Source: Pseudomonadota bacterium
GTDB lineage: Bacteria > Pseudomonadota > Gammaproteobacteria > Burkholderiales > Rhodocyclaceae
Length of the DNA stretch: 64,000 nucleotides
Direction: 5' to 3'
NCBI GenBank assembly: GCA_018241685.1
Contig: JAFEDJ010000038.1
Location: 44,668-108,667, forward strand
Numbering within the stretch: position 1 is the stretch's first letter; every line of letters begins with the position of its first letter. Position numbers and translations under genes: made by a program. The notes beneath the pieces are model-generated. The model was not told the DNA's origin and made no database searches. It saw only the letters and a list, made by a program, of their open reading frames with translations. Positions 33,975 to 42,622 of the stretch are shown here, in pieces.

Positions 33975-35413
33975 GACAGGAAATCCAGAGGCATGAAACG
34001 GGCGAGTAGCGTCACGGCAACCATGTACACGACGGCAATGCGGCTACCGATGTCCTTCACGGCATAGATCACCGGATCTTCGTGCATCTCCCCTCGCGAA
34101 GTCTTGATCCACAAACGGGCCAGCCAATAGATCAGGCCCATCGCCACCATCCAAAGCAGCTGCGGTGCAGCGTAATGCGACAAGGTCTCCGGCGCACTGA
34201 TGAAGAGCCCGAACACCACCACCGACGACAATGCCGCCCCCACCCCCAGCGGCCACAACACGCCGAGGTCACTCACCCGGTAATCGCGGCCCCGCACGAC
34301 ATGCCCTCCCCGTTGTGCCAGCGACACCAGTTCGGCACAGCGCTTTATCAAGGCAAGACTGAAGAACATGAACGCGGAGAAGGCCAGCAACCAGGAACTC
34401 GTCACCACGCCAATGGCTACTGACCCCGCCAGGATACGCAAGGTGTAGAGGATGGACAGCATCAGCACGTCGACCAATACATAGGCTTTCAGCACCCAGC
34501 TATAGGCACTGGTCAGCACCAGGTACAGCAGCAGCATCAGAAAGAACCCTCTCGACACCGCCAGCGCCATCACACAGGCCAACGCCAGGGCCAGGCCCGC
34601 CACCATCACGCCGCGAAGGATCGGCAACGTGGCACTGGCAAACGGGCGCTTGCGCTTACGGGGATGTGCCCGGTCGTTATCCAGATCCCATAGATCGTTC
34701 ACCATGTAGGTGGCCGAAGCGGCGAACGAGAACGACAGGAAGGCCAGGCCAATCGCCAGCAGCTTGGAGAGATCGAGAAACGAGAAGGCGGTCAGCAGGG
34801 GCACCAACAGGAGCAGGTTCTTTGTCCATTGATGGACTCGCAACGCACGCAGCCAGACGGCGAGGTTCAGCCGCTCCGCCGGGAATTCCCGCTCGATCGG
34901 GGTATCGCCCCTGACCTCGGCAGCGGTTGCGGGCGTCACGCCGACCAGGATGGCCGCTTCGGCGGATTTCCATATGGGCAGGTCGGCCCGGCTGTCGCCC
35001 GCATAGACGAATGTCTCACCGACGTTATCCCGGATTGCCTTCAGCTTGGCGCTGCCCTTCAGGTTGTGATCGCTGCAGCTAGCCAGAACCTGGTCGAACA
35101 AACCCAGATGCCTGGAAACCCCTTCGGCGATCGACTGATGCGCCGCGGTAGCCAGGACCAATGGACGCCCTTTCTCCTTCTCCTCGCGCAGATAGTCCAG
35201 CAAGGGTCTGCGGTAGGGCAGGCTTTCCGGCGGGATGCTGACATGCATGGCAACCGCCTCCTTGAAGCTTGCCCTGCCCTTCAAGAGCCAGAAAGGCAAG
35301 CGCAGCAGGTTGAGAGGCGATTTTCTGATCAGCCTGACGACGGACTCCACCAGTGTATCCGTCGGCGTCAGCGTGCCATCCAGATCCACTACCAGAGGGA
35401 TACCTCTTGTCAT
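33971..35413 (-). CDS. HAD phosphatase fused to UbiA-type prenyl phosphoribosyltransferase
   Basis: A 480-residue fusion. The N-terminal part (residues 1-185) is a HAD phosphatase: DLDGT (nucleophile Asp10, acid Asp12), ATAAHQ, and the late motif YAGDSRADLP. The C-terminal part (about 200-480) is a UbiA-family membrane prenyltransferase with about eight helices and NDLWDLDNDRAHPRKRKRP, the Asp-rich metal motif seen in decaprenyl-phosphate phosphoribosyltransferases. The fusion could transfer phosphoribose to a polyprenyl phosphate and then remove the 5-phosphate. It is the first gene of a two-gene unit with the small transporter. Substrate assignment is inference. Confidence 0.82.
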   Translation of the reverse strand: MTRGIPLVVDLDGTLTPTDTLVESVVRLIRKSPLNLLRLPFWLLKGRASFKEAVAMHVSIPPESLPYRRPLLDYLREEKEKGRPLVLATAAHQSIAEGVSRHLGLFDQVLASCSDHNLKGSAKLKAIRDNVGETFVYAGDSRADLPIWKSAEAAILVGVTPATAAEVRGDTPIEREFPAERLNLAVWLRALRVHQWTKNLLLLVPLLTAFSFLDLSKLLAIGLAFLSFSFAASATYMVNDLWDLDNDRAHPRKRKRPFASATLPILRGVMVAGLALALACVMALAVSRGFFLMLLLYLVLTSAYSWVLKAYVLVDVLMLSILYTLRILAGSVAIGVVTSSWLLAFSAFMFFSLALIKRCAELVSLAQRGGHVVRGRDYRVSDLGVLWPLGVGAALSSVVVFGLFISAPETLSHYAAPQLLWMVAMGLIYWLARLWIKTSRGEMHEDPVIYAVKDIGSRIAVVYMVAVTLLARFMPLDFLS

Positions 35414-35581
35414 TATTCATTCGCTCCATGGATAGTCCATTCATCAAGTACTGCTAGGCAGTAGCGTCCGGCGAATTATACCGGCCTGCCATGAAGGACT
35501 TCGCCACGAGCATGGGGTGCGCCCAGGCCCCCATCGCTCCATGCCCCCTCATCCCCCACATCGATCGCCATACCCCGCATG

Positions 35582-35597
35582 TGTAACGAACACGACA
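35582..35597 (+). promoter_or_regulatory. NifA upstream activator site
   Basis: TGTAACGAACACGACA is an exact TGT-N10-ACA site. It ends 96 bases upstream of the sigma-54 promoter at 35693, the usual distance for NifA enhancers. The remainder of the 339-base interval before iscA (from 35414) shows no gene. Confidence 0.72.
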
Positions 35598-35692
35598 ATC
35601 CCCTTGTCGCGTCGCCTATCCCACACCGTAACGTACGCCACAACGCACAAAACAATCCTTAATTTTCAATGCATTGCGCAATTAGCCGGGCC

Positions 35693-35708
35693 TGGCACAC
35701 GGGTTGCA
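35693..35708 (+). promoter_or_regulatory. Sigma-54 promoter of the nif accessory operon
   Basis: TGGCACACGGGTTGCA is a perfect -24/-12 element (GG at 35694-35695, GC at 35706-35707). It stands 45 bases before the ATG of iscA and, with the NifA site upstream, makes the whole operon NifA-controlled. Confidence 0.93.
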
Positions 35709-35752
35709 ACACTGAGTTGCGCTCACAACCCAATCACCCCCAGGAGAAAACC

Positions 35753-36076
35753 ATGATCACCCTCACCCCCAATGCGTGTAAGGCTGTTTCCCGCTTCATT
35801 TCGACGGCTGCCGATCCGGTGGCGGGACTGCGCATCGTGGTGTCGGGCGGCGGTTGCGCCGGCCTGCAATACAACATGAAGCTCGAAGCCGAAAAGCAGG
35901 ACGACGACAACGTGCTCGTCATCGAAGGCCTCACCGTTCTGATCGACCCGTACTCCGCACCGCTGATCGAAGGCACCACCATCGACTTCGTCGATTCCCT
36001 GTCCGGCAGCGGCTTCAAGTTCGAAAACCCCAAGGCGGCCAAGTCCTGCGAATGCGGCCAGTCCTTCGCAGCCTGA
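35753..36076 (+). CDS. iscA: Iron-sulfur carrier IscA (nif-associated)
   Basis: A 107-residue A-type Fe-S carrier. The three conserved Cys are at 35, 99 and 101 (GGGCAGLQY; SCECGQSF). It would take clusters from NifU to client proteins of nitrogenase assembly. An AGGAG site precedes the ATG at 35753. First gene of the NifA-driven operon, 15 bases ahead of nifU; in other diazotrophs this copy is called iscA-nif or orf6. Confidence 0.92.
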   Translation: MITLTPNACKAVSRFISTAADPVAGLRIVVSGGGCAGLQYNMKLEAEKQDDDNVLVIEGLTVLIDPYSAPLIEGTTIDFVDSLSGSGFKFENPKAAKSCECGQSFAA

Positions 36077-36091
36077 TCGAAGGAGACTGTC

Positions 36092-37006
36092 ATGTGGGAT
36101 TACACCGAAAAAGTCAAAGAGCACTTCTACAACCCGCGTAACACGGGTCCGCTGGAAGGTGCCAACGCCACCGGCGACGTCGGCTCCATCTCCTGCGGCG
36201 ACGCGCTGCGCCTGATGCTCAAGGTCGACCCGGTCACCGAGATCATCCAGGACGCGCACTTCCAGACCTTCGGCTGCGGCTCGGCGATCGCCTCCTCCTC
36301 CGCGCTGACCGAGATGGTCAAGGGCAAGACCCTCGACGAAGCCAAGCAGATCAGCAACCAGGACATCGCCGACTTCCTCGACGGTCTGCCGCCGGAAAAG
36401 ATGCACTGCTCCGTGATGGGCCGCGAAGCCCTGCACGCCGCCATCGCCAACTACCGCGGCGAAGAATGGAGCGACGACCACGAGGAAGGCGCACTGGTCT
36501 GCAAGTGCTTCGCCGTCGATAGCCAGATGATCGAAGACACCATCCGCGCCAACAAGCTCTCCACGGTGGAAGAAGTCACCAACTACACCAAGGCCGGCGG
36601 TGGCTGCTCCACCTGCCACGAGCCGATCGAGGAAATCCTCACCAAGGTGATGGCCGAACGCGGCGAAACCTTCGTGCCCGCCGGCGCCAAGAAGGCCAAG
36701 CCGGCCGTCGCCGAAGCGGCGCCCGCCAAGCTCGGCACCCTGGCCCGCATCCGCAAGATCGAGGAAGTCATCGCTGCGGTGCGCCCAACCCTGCTGGCCG
36801 ATCGTGGTGACATCGAGCTGGTGGACATCGAAGGCAAGAACATCCTGGTGAACCTCACCGGCGCCTGCTCCGGCTGCCAGATGGAAGCAGCCACGCTGGC
36901 CGGCATCCAGACCAAGATGATAGAAGCCCTCGGCGAATTCGTCCGCGTCGTGCCCGCCGCCAAGGCCCAGGCCCACGCCTGCGCGTCCCACGCTCACGGA
37001 GGCTAA
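36092..37006 (+). CDS. nifU: Nitrogenase Fe-S scaffold NifU
   Basis: A 304-residue modular scaffold on which clusters for NifH and NifDK are built. The N-terminal IscU-like domain has Cys35, Cys62 and Cys106. The central [2Fe-2S] domain has Cys137, Cys139, Cys172 and Cys175. The C-terminal Nfu domain has Cys259 and Cys262 (CSGC). All nine functional Cys are intact. The C-terminal tail is His/Ala-rich. It receives sulfur from NifS, encoded next. Confidence 0.97.
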   Translation: MWDYTEKVKEHFYNPRNTGPLEGANATGDVGSISCGDALRLMLKVDPVTEIIQDAHFQTFGCGSAIASSSALTEMVKGKTLDEAKQISNQDIADFLDGLPPEKMHCSVMGREALHAAIANYRGEEWSDDHEEGALVCKCFAVDSQMIEDTIRANKLSTVEEVTNYTKAGGGCSTCHEPIEEILTKVMAERGETFVPAGAKKAKPAVAEAAPAKLGTLARIRKIEEVIAAVRPTLLADRGDIELVDIEGKNILVNLTGACSGCQMEAATLAGIQTKMIEALGEFVRVVPAAKAQAHACASHAHGG

Positions 37007-37011
37007 GCAAA

Positions 37012-38229
37012 ATGAGCACCCCCACCCCGATCTATCTCGACAACAACGCCACGACGGCCTGCGACCCGAAGGTCGTGGAAGCGATGCTGCCCTATTTCAC
37101 GGAGCAGTTCGGCAACGCATCCAGCATGCACAGTTTCGGTAACAAGGTCGGTGTGGCGCTCAAGGCTGCCCGTACCAAGGTGCAGAAGCTGCTGGGCGCC
37201 GAATTCGATTCCGAGATCGTGTTCACGTCCTGCGGCACCGAATCCGACAGCACGGCCATTCTGTCCGCCCTCAAGGCCCAGCCGGAGCGCAAGGAGATCA
37301 TCACCACCGTGGTGGAGCACCCGGCCGTCCTCAGCCTGTGCGAGCAGCTGGAGAAGGAGGGCTACACCATCCACCGCCTGAAGGTGGACAACAAGGGCCG
37401 CCTGAACCTCGACGACTACGCCAAGGTGCTCAGCGACAAGGTTGCCGTGGTGTCGGTGATGTGGGCCAACAACGAGACCGGCACCTACTTCCCGGTGGTC
37501 GAGATGGCCGAGATGGCCAACGCCGCCGGCGTGCTGTTCCATACCGACGCCGTGCAGGCGGTCGGCAAGATCGACATCAATCTGGCCGCCACCAAGATCG
37601 ACATGTTGTCGGTGTCCGGCCACAAGCTGCACGCCCCCAAGGGCATCGGCGTGCTCTACGTGCGCCGCGCCGTGCGCTTCCGCCCGCTGCTGCGCGGCGG
37701 CCATCAGGAGCGCGGCCGCCGGGCCGGCACCGAGAACGCGCCGAGCATCATCGGCCTGGGCGTTGCCGCCGAGCTGGCGATGGAAGCCATGGAGCACGAA
37801 CGCACCCACGTGAAGGCCCTGCGCGACAAGCTCGAGGCCGGCATCCTGGCCGTGGTGCCCCACGCCTTCGTCACCGGCAACCCGGACAACCGCCTGCCCA
37901 ACACCGCCAACATCGCCTTCGAATACATCGAGGGCGAGGCGATCCTGATGCTGCTGAACAAGCAGGGCATCGCCGCCTCCAGCGGCTCGGCCTGCACCTC
38001 CGGCAGCCTGGAGCCGTCCCATGTGATGCGGGCGATGGGCATCCCCTACACCGCGGCCCACGGCACGGTGCGTTTCTCCCTCAGCCGCTACACGACCGAG
38101 GAAGAGATCGAACGGGTCATCGCCGCGGTGCCGCCGATCGTCGCCCAGCTGCGCAAGCTGTCGCCCTACTGGGGCGAGAACGGCCCGGTCGCCGACCCGG
38201 AAAAAGCCTTCGACCCCGCATATGCTTGA
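37012..38229 (+). CDS. nifS: Nitrogenase cysteine desulfurase NifS
   Basis: A 405-residue PLP enzyme that converts cysteine to alanine and hands persulfide sulfur to NifU. PLP-binding Lys205 lies in SVSGHKLHAPKG, and the catalytic Cys328 in SSGSACTSGS. Full length for the family. It starts 5 bases after nifU and its 3' end overlaps nifV by 8 bases. Confidence 0.97.
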   Translation: MSTPTPIYLDNNATTACDPKVVEAMLPYFTEQFGNASSMHSFGNKVGVALKAARTKVQKLLGAEFDSEIVFTSCGTESDSTAILSALKAQPERKEIITTVVEHPAVLSLCEQLEKEGYTIHRLKVDNKGRLNLDDYAKVLSDKVAVVSVMWANNETGTYFPVVEMAEMANAAGVLFHTDAVQAVGKIDINLAATKIDMLSVSGHKLHAPKGIGVLYVRRAVRFRPLLRGGHQERGRRAGTENAPSIIGLGVAAELAMEAMEHERTHVKALRDKLEAGILAVVPHAFVTGNPDNRLPNTANIAFEYIEGEAILMLLNKQGIAASSGSACTSGSLEPSHVMRAMGIPYTAAHGTVRFSLSRYTTEEEIERVIAAVPPIVAQLRKLSPYWGENGPVADPEKAFDPAYA

Positions 38230-39415
38230 TTTCATCCAGCCCTCCGTCCCCGCCAGCGCGCCGCGTGTCGTCATCAACGACACCACGCTGCGCGACGGCG
38301 AGCAATCCGCCGGGGTGGCTTTCACCCTTGCAGAGAAGCTCGCCATTGCCCGCGGCCTCAGCGACATCGGTGTGCCCGAACTCGAAATCGGCATCCCGGC
38401 GATGGGCGCCGTCGAGCGGGAGAGCATCCAGGCCTGCGCCCGCGCCGGCCTCGCCTCCCGCCTGGTGGTGTGGTGCCGGATGCGGCTGGATGATCTGGCA
38501 GCCTGCAGCGGCCTCGACGCCTGGATGGTGGACCTGTCCATCTCCGCTTCCGATCAGCAGATCCGCCACAAGCTGCGGCGCGACCGGGAGTGGGTGCTGG
38601 AACAGATCGCCAGCCTGGTGCCGCGGGCCCGCGACATGGGCTTCGAAGTGCTGGTCGGCTGCGAGGACGCATCCCGCGCCGACCCCGCCTTCCTGCTGCA
38701 GATCGCCGAAGCCGCCCAGCAGGCCGGCGCCCGGCGCCTGCGCTTTGCCGACACCCTCGGCGTGATGGAACCCTTCGGCACCTTCGAGCGCTTTGCCGAC
38801 CTGCGCGCCAACTGCGATCTGGAACTGGAGATGCACGCCCACGACGACCTGGGTCTGGCCACCGCCAACACCCTGGCCGCCGTGCGTGCCGGCGCCACCC
38901 ACGTCAATACCACCGTCAATGGCCTCGGCGAGCGCGCCGGCAACGCCGCACTGGAAGAGGTCGCCCTTGGTCTGGTCAAGCTCCACGGCTTCGCCACCGG
39001 GCTCGATCTGGCCGGCATCCAGGCCCTGTCCCATCAGGTCGCCCGCGCCGCCGGCCGGCCGGTGGGCTGGCAGAAGAGCGTGGTCGGTGAAGGGGTGTTT
39101 ACCCACGAAGCCGGCATCCACGTGGATGGCCTGCTGAAGGACCCGGCCAACTACCAGGCCATCGACCCGGCCGAAGTCGGCCGCGAGCACCGCATGGTGC
39201 TCGGCAAGCACTCAGGCAGCGCCGGCGTGATCGCCGCCTACGCCCGCATGGGCGTGCCGATCCGCGACGACGAGGCCGCCGATCTGCTGCCGCGCATCCG
39301 TGGCTTCGTCGAACGCACCAAACGCACGCCCGGCCCGGCCGACCTGCGCCGCTTCATCGCCGAACTGCACTCCCTGTCGTCCGACCGTCCGCACCATGTC
39401 CGCACCCCTTCGTAA
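38222..39415 (+). CDS. nifV: Homocitrate synthase NifV
   Basis: A 397-residue enzyme that makes homocitrate from acetyl-CoA and 2-oxoglutarate; homocitrate is the organic ligand of FeMo-cofactor. Family motifs are intact: INDTTLRDGEQSAGVAF near the N terminus (catalytic and metal-binding Arg/Asp), HAHDDLGLATAN (metal His pair) and VNGLGERAGNA. The start overlaps nifS. No leucine-feedback domain follows the catalytic barrel, as expected for NifV. Confidence 0.96.
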   Translation: MLDFIQPSVPASAPRVVINDTTLRDGEQSAGVAFTLAEKLAIARGLSDIGVPELEIGIPAMGAVERESIQACARAGLASRLVVWCRMRLDDLAACSGLDAWMVDLSISASDQQIRHKLRRDREWVLEQIASLVPRARDMGFEVLVGCEDASRADPAFLLQIAEAAQQAGARRLRFADTLGVMEPFGTFERFADLRANCDLELEMHAHDDLGLATANTLAAVRAGATHVNTTVNGLGERAGNAALEEVALGLVKLHGFATGLDLAGIQALSHQVARAAGRPVGWQKSVVGEGVFTHEAGIHVDGLLKDPANYQAIDPAEVGREHRMVLGKHSGSAGVIAAYARMGVPIRDDEAADLLPRIRGFVERTKRTPGPADLRRFIAELHSLSSDRPHHVRTPS

Positions 39416-39425
39416 GGACCCGAAC

Positions 39426-40205
39426 ATGCCCCCCGCCGCCAACGTCTCCCTGCCCGCCGCTCCGGTCGCCAGCGAAGCGCCCCAAGGCCTCTTCGCGCTG
39501 CTGAAGGAAGACATCGACTCGGTGATGAGCCGCGACCCGGCCGCCCGTAGCCGCTGGGAAGTGCTGACCACCTACCCCGGCGTGCACGCCATCATGGCCT
39601 ACCGCGTCGGCCATGCCCTGTGGAGCCGCGGCCTGCGTTATCCGGCCCGGGTCCTCCAGTTCTTTTCCCGGATGCTGACCAATGTGGATATCCACCCGGC
39701 CGCCGCAATCGGCCGCCGCCTCTTCATCGACCACGGCGCCGGGGTCGTCATCGGCGAAACCGCCGAAATCGGCCACGACGTCACGCTTTACCACGGGGTC
39801 ACCCTCGGCGGCACCTCCTGGCGCAAAGGCAAACGCCACCCCACCCTCTCGAGCGGTGTCGTGGTTGGAGCCGGCGCCAAGATCCTCGGCCCGATCACCA
39901 TCGGCGAGCGGGTCCGCGTCGGCGCCAATTCAGTGGTTGTAAAGGACGTACCGGCCGACCGCACGGTGGTCGGCATCCCCGGTCGCATCGTGCGCAGCGA
40001 AGGCCGCCGCGGCCCCGACGGGCTGGACCTGGACCACCACCTGGTGCCCGACCCCGTCGGCAAGGCGCTGGCCTGTCTGCTCGACCGGGTCAAGGTGCTC
40101 GAATCGCGCATGGCCGCCGCCGGGCTCGACCCGGAAGAGTGCGGCGAATGCACCGACAACTGCGACTGCAGCTCGATGATCCAGTCCGCCAAGGAAGAAC
40201 GCTGA
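39426..40205 (+). CDS. cysE: Serine O-acetyltransferase with Cys-rich tail (nif-associated CysE)
   Basis: A 259-residue serine acetyltransferase that makes O-acetylserine for cysteine synthesis and so supplies sulfur to NifS. The left-handed beta-helix of hexapeptide repeats is clear (IDHGAGVVIGETAEIGHDV; YHGVTLGG). The start at 39426 is supported by AAGGA right after the nifV stop; an earlier ATG at 39396 lies within nifV. The C-terminal end carries an extra segment with five Cys in 16 residues (ECGECTDNCDCSS), beyond the usual end of CysE. That tail could bind a metal or Fe-S cluster. Confidence 0.93.
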   Translation: MPPAANVSLPAAPVASEAPQGLFALLKEDIDSVMSRDPAARSRWEVLTTYPGVHAIMAYRVGHALWSRGLRYPARVLQFFSRMLTNVDIHPAAAIGRRLFIDHGAGVVIGETAEIGHDVTLYHGVTLGGTSWRKGKRHPTLSSGVVVGAGAKILGPITIGERVRVGANSVVVKDVPADRTVVGIPGRIVRSEGRRGPDGLDLDHHLVPDPVGKALACLLDRVKVLESRMAAAGLDPEECGECTDNCDCSSMIQSAKEER

Positions 40206-40212
40206 GGCCCCC

Positions 40213-40746
40213 ATGGATCTGCTCGACTTCGACGCCGGCCCGCTGTACTTCGACGACCCGATCGCCCCAGAGGTGACCGCGCTGATCAACGAGGCCTCCA
40301 ACCTGTATCCGGAGCCGGAGACCGAGGCGCTGCTGCTGCGCGCCGAGGAGCTGGCGCCGCACCACCTGGAAGTCATCGTCGCGCTGTACCGCTACTACTT
40401 CTACCAGAACCGCCTGGACGCCGCCGACGTCATCGCCGACAAGGCCCTGGCGATCTCCGGCGAAGGCATCGGCTACCCCGCGGACTGGCGCGAACTGACC
40501 GTCGAACAGGTCAAGAGCGGCCTCGAGAGTGCGGCCACCGCGGCCCGCTTCTGGCTGTTGTCCCTCAAGGCCAAGGCCGTGCTGGCCCTGCGCCAGCAAC
40601 GCATCGCCGACGCCCTGGCGATGCTCGGCAAGCTCGCCGACGTGGATGAGCGCGACCGCCTCGGCGTGCGCCCCCTCATCGAAGTCGCCCAGATCCGCGC
40701 CAGCGGCAACATCGTGGCCGTCGATTTCACGGCCCATTCAATCTGA
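40213..40746 (+). CDS. TPR-like protein of the nif operon, unknown role
   Basis: A 177-residue, acidic helical protein. Segments such as ETEALLLRAEELAPHHLEV and RLDAADVIADKALAI look like tetratricopeptide repeats. It has no Cys, signal or membrane helix. An orf of this kind sits between cysE and nifW in Azotobacter-type nif clusters and has no proven function. Spacing of 7 bases from cysE and 25 to nifW keeps it in the operon. I infer a protein-protein adaptor in nitrogenase maturation. Confidence 0.85.
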   Translation: MDLLDFDAGPLYFDDPIAPEVTALINEASNLYPEPETEALLLRAEELAPHHLEVIVALYRYYFYQNRLDAADVIADKALAISGEGIGYPADWRELTVEQVKSGLESAATAARFWLLSLKAKAVLALRQQRIADALAMLGKLADVDERDRLGVRPLIEVAQIRASGNIVAVDFTAHSI

Positions 40747-40771
40747 ACCAACCGTAGCCTAGGAGCCCATC

Positions 40772-41104
40772 ATGAGTGACGTCGATCTCACCCTGGAAGA
40801 AGCCCTCGAAGACCTTTCGTCGGCCGAGGAGTTTCTCGACTACTTCGGCGTGGAGTACGACGCCAAGACGGTCCACGTGAACCGCCTGCACATCCTCCAG
40901 CGCTACCACAACTACATCAAGGCCCAGGGCCCGGCCCCCGCCGACGAAGCGCCGGCGCGCGAGTTCTACACCAAGTGGCTGACCCAGGCCTACCTGGACT
41001 TCGTGCAGTCCGACGCGCTCACCGAGCGGGTCTTCGTGGTGCTGCAGAAAGCCGCCGGCACCTCCTTCGTGTCGCTGGAAAGCCTGACCAATCCCAAGGT
41101 CTGA
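40772..41104 (+). CDS. nifW: Nitrogenase-stabilising protein NifW
   Basis: A 110-residue NifW. The family features DLSSAEEFLDYFGVEYD and VHVNRLHILQRYHNYI are intact. NifW associates with the MoFe protein and helps its maturation or protects it from oxygen. GGAG precedes the ATG. Follows the TPR-like gene and precedes nifZ by 24 bases. Confidence 0.96.
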   Translation: MSDVDLTLEEALEDLSSAEEFLDYFGVEYDAKTVHVNRLHILQRYHNYIKAQGPAPADEAPAREFYTKWLTQAYLDFVQSDALTERVFVVLQKAAGTSFVSLESLTNPKV

Positions 41105-41128
41105 CGCCGCCCGTCCAGGAGAACCATC

Positions 41129-41620
41129 ATGCTTCCCCGCTTCGAGTACGGCCAGACCGTCCGCGTCACGCGCAACGTGCGCAACGACGGCACTTTTCCG
41201 GGCAAGGAAGTCGGCGACTTCCTCATCCGCCGCGGCTCGATGGGCATTGTCCGCGACGTGGGCAGCTATCTGCAGGACCAGCTCATCTACTCGGTGTACT
41301 TCCTGCAGGAAGACATGATCGTCGGCTGCCGCGAGGAAGAACTCCTCGGCGAGGACGAGCACTGGGTGGAGAGCAAGTTCGAAGTCCGCGAGAAGGTGCG
41401 CTGTGCGGTCACCCTCGCGGTCGGCGGCGAGATCCGCGCCGAACCCGGCACCAAGGGCGAGATCCTGCGCGTGCTGCGCGACCTCCCCGGCGGCGTCCAG
41501 TACCACCTGCACGTGCCCGGCTGGGTGCTGCAGGTGCCGGAAAGCGCCCTCGAAACCCTGCCGCTGGAGGAACAGGGCGGCGAGATCGAAGCGGCAGAGG
41601 ACGAGGAGGACGTGTCATGA
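41129..41620 (+). CDS. nifZ: MoFe-protein maturation factor NifZ
   Basis: A 163-residue NifZ. The N-terminal MLPRFEYGQTVRVTRNVRND and FPGKEVGDFLIRRGS motif is characteristic. NifZ acts with NifW and NifM in forming the second P-cluster of the MoFe protein. Length is within range; the C-terminal end is acidic (AEDEEDVS). It overlaps nifM by 4 bases. Confidence 0.95.
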   Translation: MLPRFEYGQTVRVTRNVRNDGTFPGKEVGDFLIRRGSMGIVRDVGSYLQDQLIYSVYFLQEDMIVGCREEELLGEDEHWVESKFEVREKVRCAVTLAVGGEIRAEPGTKGEILRVLRDLPGGVQYHLHVPGWVLQVPESALETLPLEEQGGEIEAAEDEEDVS

Positions 41621-42516
41621 ACACACTCGCCGTCACCCCCGACACGACCCTGCCCTACCTGGTCTTCAAGACCGCCCACGGCATCTACGAAAAGATGCCG
41701 GGCGAGCTGTCCGAGCGGGAACTGCGCCATGTGCGCCAGGTTGCGAAGAAGCAGCTCGACATCGAGACCCTGGTGCTCACCGCGCCGGAAGCCCAGGGCG
41801 TCGTCGTGCCCCAGCGCATGCTGGACGACGCCTTCCAGGAGATCCGCGGGCGCTACGAGTCCGAGCAGGACTTCACCGACGCGCTGGCAGCACAAAGCCT
41901 CGACGAGGCCCTGCTGACCTCCGCGCTGCAAAGGGAATTGAAGGTGGAAGCGGTGCTCGACCGCGTCTCGGCCAAGTCCGCCAACGTGGCCGAGCTGGAC
42001 GTGCAGATCTTCTACCACATGCATCGCGAGCAGTTCATGCGCACCGAGAGGCGTGGCGCCTCGCACATCCTCGTCACGATCAACCCGGACCTGCCGGAGA
42101 ACACCCCGGCGCTGGCCCTGAAGAAGATCAGCGAGATCCGCAAGCGCCTGCTGAAAGACCCGAAGCGCTTCGCCGAGCAGGCCCTGAAGCACTCGGAATG
42201 CCCGACCGCGATGAACGGCGGCACGATCGGCGACGTGGACCGCGGCAAGCTCTACCCGGCCCTGGACGCCGCGCTGTTCGCCGCCAAGGCGGTGGGGGAA
42301 CTGTCGGAAGTCGTGGAGTCCGAGCTGGGCTACCACATCGTCCGCTGCGACAGCATCCGCGCGGAAGGCGTGGCGCCCTACGCCGAAGTGGCGCCGCGCA
42401 TCCGCCTGGTCATGGAACAGAACCGCCGCAAGCTGTGCCAGCACGGCTGGTTGAAGGAATTGCAGGAAGCGGCTGCAGCGAAAGCTAGGGAGGCCGAAGC
42501 ACTGCAGGAGCACTGA
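41617..42516 (+). CDS. nifM: Nitrogenase Fe-protein maturation isomerase NifM
   Basis: A 299-residue PPIase needed to make active NifH in Azotobacter and Klebsiella. The N-terminal helical part (residues 1-140) is followed by a parvulin domain (about 145-255: RRGASHILVTINPDLPENT; TAMNGGTIGDVDRGKLYPAL; VESELGYHIVRCDS). The start at 41617 overlaps the nifZ stop; longer upstream frames lie inside nifW/nifZ. Last gene of the operon, followed by a terminator. Confidence 0.95.
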   Translation: MNTLAVTPDTTLPYLVFKTAHGIYEKMPGELSERELRHVRQVAKKQLDIETLVLTAPEAQGVVVPQRMLDDAFQEIRGRYESEQDFTDALAAQSLDEALLTSALQRELKVEAVLDRVSAKSANVAELDVQIFYHMHREQFMRTERRGASHILVTINPDLPENTPALALKKISEIRKRLLKDPKRFAEQALKHSECPTAMNGGTIGDVDRGKLYPALDAALFAAKAVGELSEVVESELGYHIVRCDSIRAEGVAPYAEVAPRIRLVMEQNRRKLCQHGWLKELQEAAAAKAREAEALQEH

Positions 42517-42583
42517 AACGATTGTAGGAATCGGAGGGAATGGGTGGCGGCACTCATCTTCTCCAGGCTTGGAGCGCACTTTT

Positions 42584-42610
42584 GGGGACCCTCGGGTCCC
42601 CGCTTTTTTT
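42584..42610 (+). terminator. Rho-independent terminator of the nif accessory operon
   Basis: GGGGACCC pairs with GGGTCCCC in a tight hairpin, followed by CGC and seven T. It lies about 70 bases after the nifM stop and 13 bases from the convergent esterase gene. Confidence 0.9.
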
Positions 42611-42622
42611 GTGGCGTTCCGA

